Assembly: GCA_963082975.1 (NCBI GenBank)
Contig: OY720350.1
Span: 43,726,734-43,790,733 of the forward strand
Source: Labia minor
Lineage: Eukaryota > Arthropoda > Insecta > Dermaptera > Spongiphoridae
Length of the DNA stretch: 64,000 nt
Direction of reading: 5' to 3'
The position numbers were made by a program, and so were the translations under genes. This document shows positions 47,871 to 60,325 of the stretch, one piece after another. The first letter of the stretch is position 1, and every line of letters starts with the position of its first letter. A model generated the notes under the pieces. The model was not told where the DNA came from, made no database searches, and worked only from the letters and a program-made list of their open reading frames with translations.

Positions 47871-48167
47871 AAAATAAAAATAAAAATGTAATAATAAAAA
47901 ATAAAATTTCAATTATATTCATTTAATAAATTATTATTATTATTATTATTATTTTCACGTATTAAACGGTATATTATTAGTATTATTATTATTTGTAATA
48001 ATTCCAATAAAAATAAATAAAAATAAAAACCAAAAAAGTGCAATTACAACTAAAATTTCAATTATATTCATTTAATACATTATTATTATTATTAAGTGTT
48101 CAGTTATCATATACGTATATATGTATACAGACACATGCAAAAGCGAAGCTTTGCCGGGTCTGCTAGT
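47871..48167. repeat. AT microsatellites, direct repeat and a Helitron-like 3' end
   Basis: AAATTTCAATTATATTCATT occurs twice (about 47906 and 48053), each followed by ATT repeats. At 48134-48167 the sequence AAGCGAAGCTTTGCCGGGTC then TGCTAGT looks like the right end of another Helitron/Helentron family (small AAGC-GAA-GCTT hairpin and a terminal CTAGT). Only this end is visible. Confidence 0.45.
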
Positions 48168-49754
48168 ATATATATAAATGGTATATATAAATGGTATATA
48201 CTCATATACTTGTATATATATCTTAAGGTTTTATTTCTTATTTTATTTGAAATTCGAGGTATACTAGTTCATTATTTCTCAATCTTAACTAAAAATAATT
48301 AGTTTTTAGAGTAAAAATTGTGAGCATTCCTTACTCCAAGTTTACGAATAGATATCACTTCATAAATCATCTAGTTAAATAAAATAGGCATTCTAATAAT
48401 CATTTTTTGTTATTTTATATCAAAATTAAATATAAAGATAATGTTAGATCATAATTTTCACTAATGTCTTTTTGATTTTCCAACCAGTGTTTTGGCAAAT
48501 GGTTTCCTCTTAAATAAATATTTCAAAAATATTCTACTTTTATTCATACAACGTGACTGCATCTTTCTTCAATTTTATGTTTTAATAATATTAATATTCA
48601 TTTATATTTATATTTATTTATTTATTTATTTATTTATTCAATCTCTTTAATTAACTGATCTTTTTGTTTAATTTGGAGAATATAATTTATCTTTTATTTT
48701 TTAAAAACAATGAAGAAAATCGTTCTCTAAGGTAAAGAAAAATACTAAATAGAAAAATATTTAATTAAATGTTGATTTTAAATCAGTAATATATAAAATA
48801 ATTTAACATTACAAATCCAATTGATAAATTGAATTATTATATGAAATTAAATTGAAAATTGGATTAAACAAAAAATTAATAAAATTAAATCTAGGGATTT
48901 CAATTTGATATCTGATTGGTTTAAATAATAATCCTCCAAAGATGGAGTGTGTTAATGAGAAATTCAGTATGGATATTAATTTCTACCTTCCACTAGTACC
49001 TCTCTACTTATCGTACTTTAAGGTGCAAACTTGAACACTTGTTCTGGATTTCGACGGCAACTATTCTTGATGAATATGCATGCAAATATAGCGATGGTTA
49101 ATATTAAGGAGTAGAACGAGTGCTCTCTCTCTCTCTCTCTCTCCGTTTCTTTCCCTCGCAACTCCATTCAGAAATTAAATCGTCCTGACACTTCGAGTTT
49201 AAGTCCCGATCCGAGTGCTTTGATCTCCTTCATCCCCTTCACATTCTAGCTTCTTCTTATTTAAAAGCCTATCCCCCCTCCCTTTTATCTCTTTCTTATG
49301 TTATTGGTTGGAACGATGCAATTCCCATGGGGTGCCGCAAATTTCCGTTTAATGGCGGATGTCTCTCCTACAGGAATAAAAAAAAAAATTATTCTTTATC
49401 ATTTCTATTAAATCATTATATAAAAATTTAATGGTATTATATAAAATATTAAATTTTATAGAAGATCAAATAATAAAATGTTATTATATAATAATTTAGT
49501 ATTATAGGTAGAATTTAATCTCCATTTCAAATTTTGTATACTATGAGATAATCCTTTCTTATATATTATATTTTTGTTGTTGAAGTAAATTAAAAAAATA
49601 ATTAAAAAATTTATAATAATGTCTGATGAGAATATAACAAGAGAACTGAAATCGACAGGCAGCCAATTGAAAGTGAAGATAGGAAATAAAAATCATTTAT
49701 TTTTATTTTCCCCACTAAATATCAACGTTTCGGTCGTTGGTTATCAGTCTTCTT
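48168..49754. other. AT-rich stretch with a CT-repeat island
   Basis: A (TTTA)n run lies at about 48608-48638. The GC-richer block 49020-49370 contains (CT)n at 49121-49143 followed by non-repetitive sequence; it could be a regulatory island. A 73-codon frame at 49619-49840 runs into the LINE fragment and is not a gene. Confidence 0.4.
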
Positions 49755-50060
49755 CAGTATTTTGTGTTGTTGACACTTGGAGAAATGTGGTTGTTGCGGC
49801 CAAGAACTTTCGATTATCTTTGAGCCACATAGATAGATAGATATAGCATATACAATAATAATATATATAATTAATTTACTGATTAAATTAAAATATATTT
49901 TAAATAAGAACACAAAAAGAAATGAATGTTTTATGTAATATACTGATTGAAACAAAATGGATGAAAACCTTTTACTACTTTCAACCAAATACTATGTACC
50001 ATTCGGGGGTACAGGGGGCGGAGCCCCCGTCTAGATGCTCAGAGCGCCTTGATAATTGAA
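49755..50060 (+). mobile_element. Non-LTR retrotransposon 3' end with hairpin-bearing UTR
   Basis: Starts with the terminal codons DTWRNVVVAAKNFR, then a GAGCCACATAGATAGATAG block, then a 3' UTR that matches the 35.7-36.0 kb copy base for base over long parts. The UTR ends with a perfect hairpin GGGGGC-GGA-GCCCCC (50014-50028) followed by GTCTAGATG. The same hairpin position in two copies suggests a functional UTR structure. Confidence 0.7.
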
Positions 50061-52084
50061 AAAATACAAATAAAACACTTAAAATATTACATAAATGTAT
50101 ATTTAGCAATACATAATGGTATAACATTTAAGAATTACGAATTTTTCTATTTCTTATATTCAAAATTAAATTCAGCATAGAAATTCTATTTAACTGAAAT
50201 ATTTTATAAATTAACTGATCAGATGTTTTTTGTGTGTAATTATAAAAAAGATAACATGAAAATATATATATTAGTTCAATAGCTCTTGCTTGAAATCAAA
50301 ATAAGACAAACAAGTAAATATATTGGGAGTTGTCTCGAGAGTAATATATAATATATATATAACGTAACGCCTACGCTGTTTAGCTAATAGAAGCTTCCGA
50401 GCTTTAAAATTATTTCCAAATTTATAAATTAATTCATTCTAATAAAATATCTGCCTTTATAATGCAGATTAAAAATACTTTGAAACTGCTGTTAATCAAT
50501 GTATTACATATTAATTTTTCGTTATTATAACTTTTAATGAAATAATAATATTTAGATATATTTCAAAGACACATAATAAAATTCTTGTTTAATAAATGAA
50601 AGTATTAAAAACTGACCATTTTTCTATTATCTATAATTAAAAGAGAATGTTAAATTGATTTCTATTTAAATTTCAATTGATTTTTTATTTTGATAATCAT
50701 GTAGAATTCTCAGAAAATAATTGATATTGAAAGAATAAATATTTATCAGAATTTATCATTTTTTTAGATAAATTAAACAGTAAATTACGAGATAAAGGGA
50801 AAAAAATAAAATAAATTATCCCTGCCGTTTGGGCGTCTCTAGAATAAATGTTACTTCAAATTGAAAAAAAAAAAATTATATTAACTTAAATGAATAATAA
50901 TATCCAAATATATATTAAAAAAAAATCAACTCATATTGCATAGAAAATATTAAAAAATAGAATAATAATAATAAATAGAAATATATATACCAATATATAT
51001 ATATATATAGTACGATATATAATATATCCTATTATATTAAATGACATGAGAAAAATGAAATAGAAAAGAGATTAATTAGAAGAAAAGAAGATATATATAT
51101 TTTCAAATTCTAATAAAATGTGTAAATAATTTTAAATTAAATTTTGAGTAATGTGCAGATATATCACTTTAAATATATATATATTAATAAATAAAATATC
51201 ATTCATAATATGAATATGAAATAAAAAACAAATATGTATGATATTTTTCTATTAAAATAATTATTAAAAAAAATCAGTAAATCATTTGAGACTTTATTAC
51301 AATGATGGTAGAGGTGATGTTAATTGATCGCTTTATATTGGTGAATTATGATAATTTCAATAGAAAATACACTTACACTTTTGATATAGTAGAGAGAGAA
51401 ATAGCGTCATCGCGCCGCCCGCCTGGTTTGAGTTGGCATCCGCACTCACACAACGAAATCGACTGACTGACTGAGTGAGCCGTTCACTCGACTAGGAGCC
51501 CCTGGCATTTAGGCAACCTGCAATACAAGCCACCCAATTTAAACTTGAAATATTTAAATAGTATAAACTATTATTAATTATTAATGGTATTAATTCTGCA
51601 TCTAATATTTATATATTTGAATTTTCTAGTTAAATAAAGTAAAGAGAAATTATTTAAGTTTTTTCTTTCTTGCAACATTAATTTTCATGTTCATTATTAT
51701 TTTCTTTAAATGGAATCTAGAAAAATGAGGAAAAATTAATTAGGGCAGAAAGTCATACAAATTTAAACCTGTAATATATAGCTGTAAATAAATATTTGAA
51801 TTTTTATTTATTTATTATTCATATAAATTGTAATATTCATAATGTTTGTTTATAATTAAATTCATCGAATTTAAATTATTTTAAATTTGATGGATCTTGA
51901 TATAGTTTCAATTCCAATCTTGTCTTTTAGTAAATATAATTTTAAATAATATTATTCTAATTATGTTAAGATAATATCCCATTCAATATAGACCTTAATC
52001 TATCTAATTATGTCTCAAAACTTGACAACGTTCACAATTCTATTTTCTATTTCTAGTTTATAAGATATAGTGATTTTACTTTTG
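50061..52084. other. AT-rich stretch with a CpG-rich island
   Basis: The block 51380-51530 is strikingly CpG-rich (GCGTCATCGCGCCGCCCGCC at about 51402-51421) with (GACT)n just after it. In this AT-rich DNA it is a candidate promoter or 5' UTR exon, but no start codon or splice site is convincing. The remainder is AT-rich. Confidence 0.4.
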
Positions 52085-52262
52085 TTATTGACAAAACAAT
52101 GAAATTGCATGAAGTAGATTGTGAATTGGATCATCATACACCGTATTCTCCAGACTTGGCCTTCCATGACTTTCCCCTTTTCGAAGACCTCAAGTGAATG
52201 CTCTTTAGAAAGAAATTTAACTCTAATGAGGAAATCGCTGAAACTGAAGTCCATTATAAGAC
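52085..52262 (+). pseudogene. Mariner transposase C-terminal fragment
   Basis: Plus-strand reading: ELDHHTPYSPDLAFHDFPLF, EDLK, a stop, then MLFRKKFNSNEEIAETEVHY. This matches mariner PYSPDLAPSDYxLFxxLKxxLxGKKFxSNEExxxxxxxYF. The third catalytic Asp is preserved as HDF. An in-frame TGA and missing flanks show it is dead. Confidence 0.7.
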
Positions 52263-52345
52263 AAATAGAATATTGTACTATAAAAATAGTATCACATAGT
52301 AGGAGCCGTAACCAGAAAAAGTTTGGGAACCTCTGCTTTAATCGT
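52263..52345. mobile_element. Solo hAT-like terminus
   Basis: AAAAAGTTTGGGAACCTCTG at 52318-52337 is, on the complement, CAGAGGTTCCCAAACTTTTT, the form of a hAT terminal repeat. A partner end with an 8-bp duplication was not found nearby. Confidence 0.45.
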
Positions 52346-54778
52346 TCACAGAAACTAGGTGATTGTTTCTTATAAGATATTAATAAATTATATTATGATT
52401 CATTATCTGTATATTAATTGATCCATTTCCAAAATAATATCCACTTTAGGCATTCTTTTTTTTATCGAATAATTGTTTAACTTTGTATCGCACAGTCAAT
52501 AAAAAAGTAATTTTCTGGTTAACTTATTAGGGATTTGAAAGATTTTGAAAACATTTTTTGTTTATTTACAAAAAGCATTTTCAAATGAGAAACAAATAAA
52601 GAAGATGGTTGTGGAATGTTAGTATTTCTATTTCTATCTATTTATTTCATCAAAGCTCAATGGAATTCAAATTTAAATTAAATATGAACTTGTAAAATGA
52701 TTAATTCATTAATTAAATAAATAATGTATTCAATTATTATAATAATTAAAGTTTTAATCTAAAAGTACTTTCAAATAGAATAATATAAATTTAGTTATAA
52801 AATAATGTATATAATATATTAAAAAATAAAATAATAAATTTTATTGTTAGGTGAATTACTCGTAGTATGGATTATTATTTTTATTTATGAAATTTTAATT
52901 TCTTAAAATATGTTGTGTGTTATCAAATAGAATTCTATTGGAGGAAATAAGGATATTTTTCAAATTTTTTCTTTTCTATAAACTATTTAAACTACCGTTA
53001 AGATACCAAATCCAGTCCGCTTGAATCGGAGCAAGCGTACGGTTACTTGAAAACGACTGCAGAATAAGCAGTTGAAACGTTGTACAATTATTTTAATTTA
53101 TTAAATAATTTTATACAAATAATGTGGTCTTTTAATAAAAATTCTCTTAATAAATATACCAAATATTTTTAAAAAGTAACTTTTTAAGTCATAGTAATTT
53201 GATTTTATTAGCCTTCATGAAAAAAATAGTCACAAAATGGAAATTAATATTTAATCAAAACCTTTTAATGCTTATTTTTAAATTTTTATTTACTTACATG
53301 TAAATTTCAAATAATTCAATAAATAATAAATAATATACATTTATATGATGTTTTTTTTGTTTTTTGGTATTCAGAATGTTAATAGCAAGAAATATTTTGG
53401 AATAATGGTTAAAAAAAGTTCAACTGCTGGTCAAAAATGATAAAATATATCAGTATGGAGTTTTGTGAATGGCTTGCAAATAAAATATTCAATTGTAATA
53501 AAAGGGGAATAAAGTATTATGTATTATTTAAGATATTTATAATATTTTTTAATATGATTATTATTTAATACTTTAATGCTTCAAAATCTACATACATAAA
53601 TTAATATTTTAATTTAGAAATTCAAAAACTTATTTATCAAATTATATTTTTTTTATACTATTATATTTAAATAATGTATATTTTAATGAACTCATAAATA
53701 TTAACGAGAGGAATTGATAAATGCAAATTTGCTAAAATCTGGAATTTTATTAAATAAAAAAAATTCATTACCAGCCTGACATAAATCTCTGTTATCCTAG
53801 TATAGCCTCTACTAATCTATTACTAGATCAGGATAAAATTATCTATAATATGTAGAAATAAATAATAGTGGTAGAAATGATTAATAATTGAAGGTAATTT
53901 TTTATCATGAGAGGGAATTTATATTTTTAGATGGCATCAACTCGTTAGTTGGTGTTGCGCTTTTCTTTCCGTTCGTTTATTTTCTAATCTCCATTTCCCT
54001 TATGCCATTTTAGCTCTCTCTCTCTCCCCTCCCCCTCCACCCTCAATTCTATTACGATATTCCATTTATTATCAGAATAAAATGACTCGTCGTGAAGTCA
54101 TATTTTCCACTTCGATTGTATAGCGATTTTGAGCGTGAATCGCAAAGAAAAGTTGAAACCTCTGGGGAATGGGGGTGAGTATTTGAATTGTGTAACAAGT
54201 AGCTCCCGGCCGAAAGGGACAGAGAGAGAGAGAAAGAGAGAGAGGGAAAGAAAGAAATGTCCCGAAGGAACTCAGGCAAATCGGAGCCAACTAATAGAGC
54301 AATAACTTATCCAGGTAAAGGGTTGGTAAGAGAGAGGGGGGGGGGCAACGAAAGCAACCCCCAAAGCCACTCACCATTTCATCTGAATATGAAATAAATC
54401 GCTTTTAGCTTACAAGGAATTCTACAATCATTTATTGATTTCAAATAATTAATTTTTTCTAATATTATATATTCATTTTTATATAAAATTGTTTACAATT
54501 AAATTATCTTTGTTAATTATATAAATCAGTAAAAAAAAATTATATAACATTAATTATGTATGTATAATAAACTGAATATGTAATAAATTGAATTAATGAG
54601 AAATTTTTAATATTGTTTTTATTTGAATTAAAATGATTTCTTTAATATATTCCATTTTCCATTATAAAAAATACATCATTATTTTAAATATATTATTAAA
54701 TTATTATTTATTATTTTATTATCTATTAGATAAAGATCCAGAAAATATTAACCTCTACCAGATGGGTATATATCGATA
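52346..54778. other. AT-rich stretch with a GA/CT-rich island
   Basis: The block 53970-54370 has (CT)n at 54015-54027 and (GA)n at 54224-54244, roughly 200 bp apart in opposite senses, plus a G-run at about 54338-54347. It may be a GAGA-type regulatory island. A short block at 52990-53085 has the style of a retroelement end. No gene. Confidence 0.4.
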
Positions 54779-54780
54779 TA

Positions 54781-55308
54781 CGAGGTGTGTCTAAAAAGTT
54801 CGGTGAATGGTATGATAAAAACATAAAAAGAGAATGTTAATTGTAAATATCTTTTTTATCCTTCAAAATACTCTCCACTTGTCACAACCCACTTCTGACG
54901 CTTGGAAACTGTTGGAGAAGTCTTGATGTGGAATCGTTCTCAGAATAGCCGTCACAACGTTCAGGCCGGCAATCCACAAGCAGGACACCAGAAAACACTG
55001 AACGTATACGAGAGATGCTAACAAAAAATCGGCGATTGACTCTGCGAATAATAGCCGAAGAATTGGTTATTAGCAAAGTCACAGTAAGTAGTGTTTTCTG
55101 GTGACCTGCTTGAGGATTGCCGGCCTGAACGTTGTGACGGCTATTCTGAGAACGATTCCACATCAAGACTTCTCCAACAGTTTCCAAGCGTTATACGAAC
55201 GTTGTCAGAAGTGGACAGTATTTTGAAGGTTAAAAAAGGTATTTACAATTAATATTCTCTTTTTATGTTTTTATCATACCATTCACCGAACTTTTTAGAC
55301 ACACCACG
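54781..55308. mobile_element. Foldback mariner derivative M3 with 219-bp arms
   Basis: TA duplications at 54779-54780 and 55309-55310. Ends CGAGGTGTGTCTAAAAAGTT and (complement) CGTGGTGTGTCTAAAAAGTT. The arms 54781-54999 and 55090-55308 are near-perfect inverted copies. The left arm and centre read on as mariner N-terminal codons (RSGRQSTSRTPENT, then ERIREMLTKNRRLTLRIIAE and ELVISKVTVS). The right arm repeats RSGRQSSSRSPENT on the complementary strand, so both arms derive from the same 5' end. Confidence 0.82.
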
Positions 55309-55310
55309 TA

Positions 55311-57121
55311 TATATTAATATTATATATATAATATAAAATTTAATAAAACATTAAGAAAGTAAACGATTGTCCACAAATTTGTTGAAGTTGCTCATCCCT
55401 GATCTAAATAAATAAATTAATGAAAATATTATTTTAAATTATAAAAAAAAGTATTCATTAAATTTCAATATATTCAAACATCAAAATTAAAATGTATAAA
55501 ATTTTTATATTGGAAGTGGGATTTTTATATTGGAAGTGTGAGGCGTGGTCCAAGCATTTGAGAGACGAAAATAGATTCAGAAAATTTGAAAATTAAATTT
55601 ATACTTCGAAGAATTTATAAATGGTAAAAAAATGAACTTAGAGCTTATTGGCAAAGATTTTATCATGCTGAATTACATAACCTCTATTCAGTCAGAATCA
55701 TAAAGAGTTGTGATGTGTTTTGTTAAATTCGAGAGAAAGTTGAACATTTATTTTAATTATTAGTCCCCACTAAATCTACAAACTTGTAATATTTAGTAGC
55801 TTTTCTGATAAAATTAATATAATTTCATTTAACTTTATCTGCATAATTTATTTTTTTTTCAATTTGATTAATTTCATAATCAAACATTTTATTGTAAACA
55901 CACATTTTGTTGAATATTGGAAAAACTAAATTACTGTATGATGTACTGAATCTCACTTAAACGTAAAAGTCATGAATAAATAAGTATACTAAAATATCAT
56001 ATATTTTGAAAGTTGATGGCAGGTAACATACATAAAAACAAGTGGATGGGCAGTAAAAAAGACGCTATAAAAAATATTTTTCAATTTTGAGGAGTCTTTT
56101 GATTTTATTGACTTTATTATAAAGTCTTTATGCAATGTTTGACTTATTCAATATTAATATAAACAGTAAATTGAAAGTAAAAGAATAAAATCTTATATAT
56201 TAAATATTTCATTTTTAAAGTGATTTTCTAAAAATTGTTATTTCAGTTTTCTGTAGCTTCCTTCATCCATAACATCTTTTTTTTAAAGATTTATTGAACC
56301 TCAAGATATTTTTTCTTATCCCTATCTAGAGAGGGAAAGATAATCCAAAAACGGAAATCTGAACACCACCCATGTCTAGATTACTAATCTCCATCTTTGT
56401 ATTTCTCTCTCTCTCTCTCTCTCTTTCTTGTTCTCTCTATCATCCTCTCTTTTAGAAATCACAGTTGAGCAGATTTGGTTCAAACCAACACCAATGAATG
56501 ATAAGGAAAACCAAGCGGAGGTGCACTCTACTTGAGTTTGATAAGGAACAGACCGTGAAGATAATAAACTTTAAAGGAAAAATTTAGGTCATCATTCTTT
56601 CTAGAGTTGAAAGAAAACCATACCAATCACAAATCAATCCAACAAAAATCATGATTTAAAATAAATGATATAAATTATATTGAGAGTTCTACAAATTAAT
56701 AATTAGAACAAATACAAATATTTGTTACTTTTTATATTAATATTTTTATATTTTTTATTATTATTATATTATTACTACTACACTACTACTTACGATAGTA
56801 GTCTGCTCTAGTGGGATGATTTTTAAATTTGAAGAAAATTATCTAAAATTTATGTCCCAATTTTTGTGCATTATATAGAAATCAAAATATGCCAGTACAA
56901 TAATACATTTTATTGCAATTCGATGCTTTGTATCAATTTATATGCCAACTATATCACAAACATATTGCGCATTAATTTTTATAGATGTAAAAAATATTCT
57001 ATCAAGTTTTTTATGGATATTTTCAAAATAAAACAAAATAATCAATGATATAAATACATTAATCAATATTTAAGTTCCAAATTAGTGATAGTAAAAATAA
57101 AGAAAATTTGAAAATAAAATT
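55311..57121. other. AT-rich non-coding stretch
   Basis: TTGCTCATCCCTGATCT at about 55390 could be a solo hAT end. (CT)n lies at 56404-56423. No gene or complete transposon seen. Confidence 0.45.
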
Positions 57122-57370
57122 ATTGACCCAAAGAAAGATGAGGTCACCGGGGAATGGCGGAGACTTCATAACGAGGAATTGCATGATACCATCATAGTAA
57201 GGGTTATAAAATTGAGAAGGCTGCGATGGACAGGACTCGTGGCTAGAAGGGGAGAGGAAAGACCGGGAGACCGATTGGGAAAAGTCCGTTTGGAAGACCA
57301 AGAACGCGGGGAGTGGACAATGTAGGAAGGGACGTGGGAGAGATAGGAGAGGGTAGGAGTTGGATGGTTA
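57122..57370 (+). pseudogene. Non-LTR retrotransposon C-terminal fragment
   Basis: Plus strand with frameshifts: MRSPGNGGDFI, LRRLRWTGLVARRGEERPGD-like codons and GRPRTRGVDNVGRDVGEIGE-like codons, collinear with the 31.9 kb copy. It ends at the palindrome at 57370-57405 instead of the usual LINE 3' end. Confidence 0.62.
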
Positions 57371-57405
57371 TCTCTATGACTAGAAAGTATTCTAGTCATA
57401 GAGAT
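57370..57405. repeat. Perfect 16-bp inverted repeat
   Basis: ATCTCTATGACTAGAA, the 4-base spacer AGTA, then TTCTAGTCATAGAGAT. A perfect hairpin exactly at the downstream edge of the LINE fragment. Confidence 0.85.
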
Positions 57406-58392
57406 TGATGGAAAGAGATACATTACTTAATTAAACAATTTAATTACTAAAATTTGAATGCAAAATATTTTGAATCAATGAATCGTTAGTATATTAAAAC
57501 ATTCAAATATTGATAGTCAACGTGCATAACGGAGCGAGAGGATAATTTTTTTCATTCCATTAAAAGCTTCTGACCCTTACACCTTTGAATATTACTATAT
57601 ACAATACCTTTTCCTATATACCATATATATCTCTACTTTTTATTAAACTCCCCACCAGCCGTGAATGTATTTCTAAATCGCTGTAAAGTCCTGGAGGTAT
57701 CAATCTATCAATCAATCAAATGAAAACAGGTACTCGCATTTTAATAACTTGATTTTTTTTTTTTACTAAAAAGGAAAAGGAAAAAAAAATGTTATTTTAT
57801 TGTATGGATATAGATAAATTCTTTTTTGTTTTTTTTTTAAATGTAAAGGATAAATGAATGATGAAGCGGAATTCTTCTTTGTTATTCTATTTCATCATTC
57901 ATTAATTTTTAGGTATAATTAAATTTATTAAATATTATAAAAAATTATTTAATATATATTTTTATAATTCTTTTTAAAATAAATTTTCATATAAATGTAT
58001 TAATCTTTCGCTACTCATTTGAAATACATTTATTATTGAAATGTTCTTGCCCGCTTTAATACAATTTTGAGCTACTTCCACCAAAATCCTAACTTACTCC
58101 TAAATACCCTTTGCGTCGATGGTATACCAAACACTCGTTTCCCAACTGGTTTAAATAAATACATCTTTAGTTTACTTTACCTCATTAATTCATGTGTTCC
58201 ACCAATCGTATCCTCTACCACTTCCTATGATGATTTTGGGATGCATTAAGGGCGATGTAATTCTTCATTAAGACTGATCTAAGGATCTGTCAACCTTCTG
58301 TTAATTGATTTTTTTTTTTTGATTGATAAATTTTATGAAGCATCTTATTTTGAAATACTCAGATATTCTTCTCATCCTTTAATGGTATAGAT
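57406..58392. other. AT-rich non-coding stretch
   Basis: Simple A/T and TATA-type repeats. No gene recognised. Confidence 0.5.
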
Positions 58393-58854
58393 CAGTGGTT
58401 GTCAACCTGTGGGGCGCGCTCCCCTAGGGGGGCGCGAGCATATCCAGGAGAAAATATTATTTAAAAAAATTGATTAAGTGACTAAAAGGAAAGAACACAC
58501 ACACACATACAAAACAAAATAGATACATTTCAACATATTTAATAATTAACTTATTAAATTAAAACAACTTACTAAATTAAAAACAAATTTAATAATTATT
58601 AGTGACTTCCTGTCTTGCAGAGCAAAGTTTTTCAATGAGGGTTTAATATTAGAAATAGACACTCTCAGTATTCTTAGTAATTTGTAAAGTTTAAAATTAA
58701 GGTTGTAGTGTAGGTTTAGCGTCAAAATACACAAAATACATTATTATGGTATACATTTTATTGTATGCGGTGGGGAAGGAGGAGGGGAGGGGGGGGGCGA
58801 TGAAAATTATGATTGAAAATTGGGCCGTGAATACTAAAAGGTTGAGAAACCCTG
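58393..58854. mobile_element. hAT-type non-autonomous element
   Basis: Ends CAGTGGTTGTCAACCT and (complement) CAGGGTTTCTCAACCT form 16-bp imperfect inverted repeats. The flanks GTATAGAT and ATATAGAC agree at six of eight bases, a decayed target duplication. GGGGCGCG-type G/C blocks lie just inside the ends. No transposase. Confidence 0.75.
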
Positions 58855-58862
58855 ATATAGAC

Positions 58863-60325
58863 TATAGACAACATTTCACTATCTTAGGTAAAAATAATAG
58901 TTTTATAAATAAATCAATAGTGTTAATGTTTTTATTATAATCAAGAAAGGCCAGGAGCGAAATCCTTTTGAATTTAAAATGAAAAATCTTGAATAACAGA
59001 ATTTTGATCATCTTTGACTCTATTAAAATTAAAATTAAAATTAAAATTATTAGTTCGAAAAATATAACTTCATTTTGAGTCTGGTAAACTTTCTATATAG
59101 ATTAAACAAGAAATGCTTTGTTTTTTTTATTATTATCATTTATACACAAACAAATATTCAAATGGATTTAAGGCCCTCTTAATTTCAAAATATTTGTTAT
59201 TTGTCACAAGTTACTGCTATTTACCAAAATAAATAGGTGAATAAGAAACTTTGATATATTTGTCTGGAATTAATTAGAAGTAACAAGTTATTTGTTCTAT
59301 CTTCTAAAATTTACTAAATATATCGAGGTATTCTATTTAGAATGAGAAAAATAAATGAAAAACGAGATTGATAGTGATTACACAGAAATGTTGTATAAAA
59401 TAAAAAAAAATAAGTAAACAAGATCATTTTGTTGGTTGTCTGATGTTGATTGCCTTGAAACATAATACTACCAATCAAAATCAATCGAAATTTAAGTCGA
59501 CAAATCAGAAGCTATACGATGGATCAGAATGAGTAGAGAGGGAATAAACGAAGGAAACTGAGGAGGAGGGAATTCTAAGAGGGTGGACGATCAAGTAAAA
59601 GATAAAAAAAAAACAAAAACAAAAATAGAGAGAACAAGAATAAAAATAGACCAGAGAAAAAGAGCTTAGTGAAACTTTAATGAAATCGAAAAAACAACAA
59701 CATATCAAAATACAAGCTAGGTTATGTTATGTTTTGTTTTTTTTCTATCAACATAACAAGAATGATAATAAAATAAAATAAAAATCAAATCAATCAACAA
59801 ATATCAAGGAATTTTTTATTTTTATGTATTCATTACTAAAAGAAAAATAGATTTAAAATAAAATATATATGTCATGTTGATAACACCTAATCAAAGCAAC
59901 AAGTAACAAGTAAAAGATTTGTGGGTACCAAAGGAAAGAGAGTGATTTTACAAATTTCTAGAATTTCATTCTCTGACAGAGAGAGAGAGAAATTTAGTAA
60001 TATTTCTGATAAATACATTTCTTAATAACCTATTTTTCATATATTAATATACTTGTAAAAAATTCAAGAGAATTACAGAGCATGTATAAAGTTCTCACGT
60101 AAAGCCTCGAATAACAGTATATTTCGTTTCCTGTTATCCGACCCCTTAGAAGGTAAAATATTTTAATAGATATATATAACATCATTTTAGAAGTAATTAG
60201 AAAATTAGCCAACCGATTCCACGGGTGGTGTACCCATGTTAAGTTAGTAAAAGAGTGTGCTTTATACTCTTTCTAAATTTCTGATATTAACTTAAATTGA
60301 TTTGGTTCGAGATTAATTTTTAAAA
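58863..60325. other. AT-rich non-coding stretch
   Basis: (AAATT)n-like repeat at 59024-59048 and a GA-rich block at 59520-59670. No gene recognised. Confidence 0.5.

Noticed and set aside
54052-54290. Two S/L-rich minus-strand frames
   Set aside because: Translations of a (GA)n/(CT)n simple repeat.
55375-55402. hAT terminus TTGCTCATCCCTG
   Set aside because: A single short end without a partner or target duplication; kept only as a remark.
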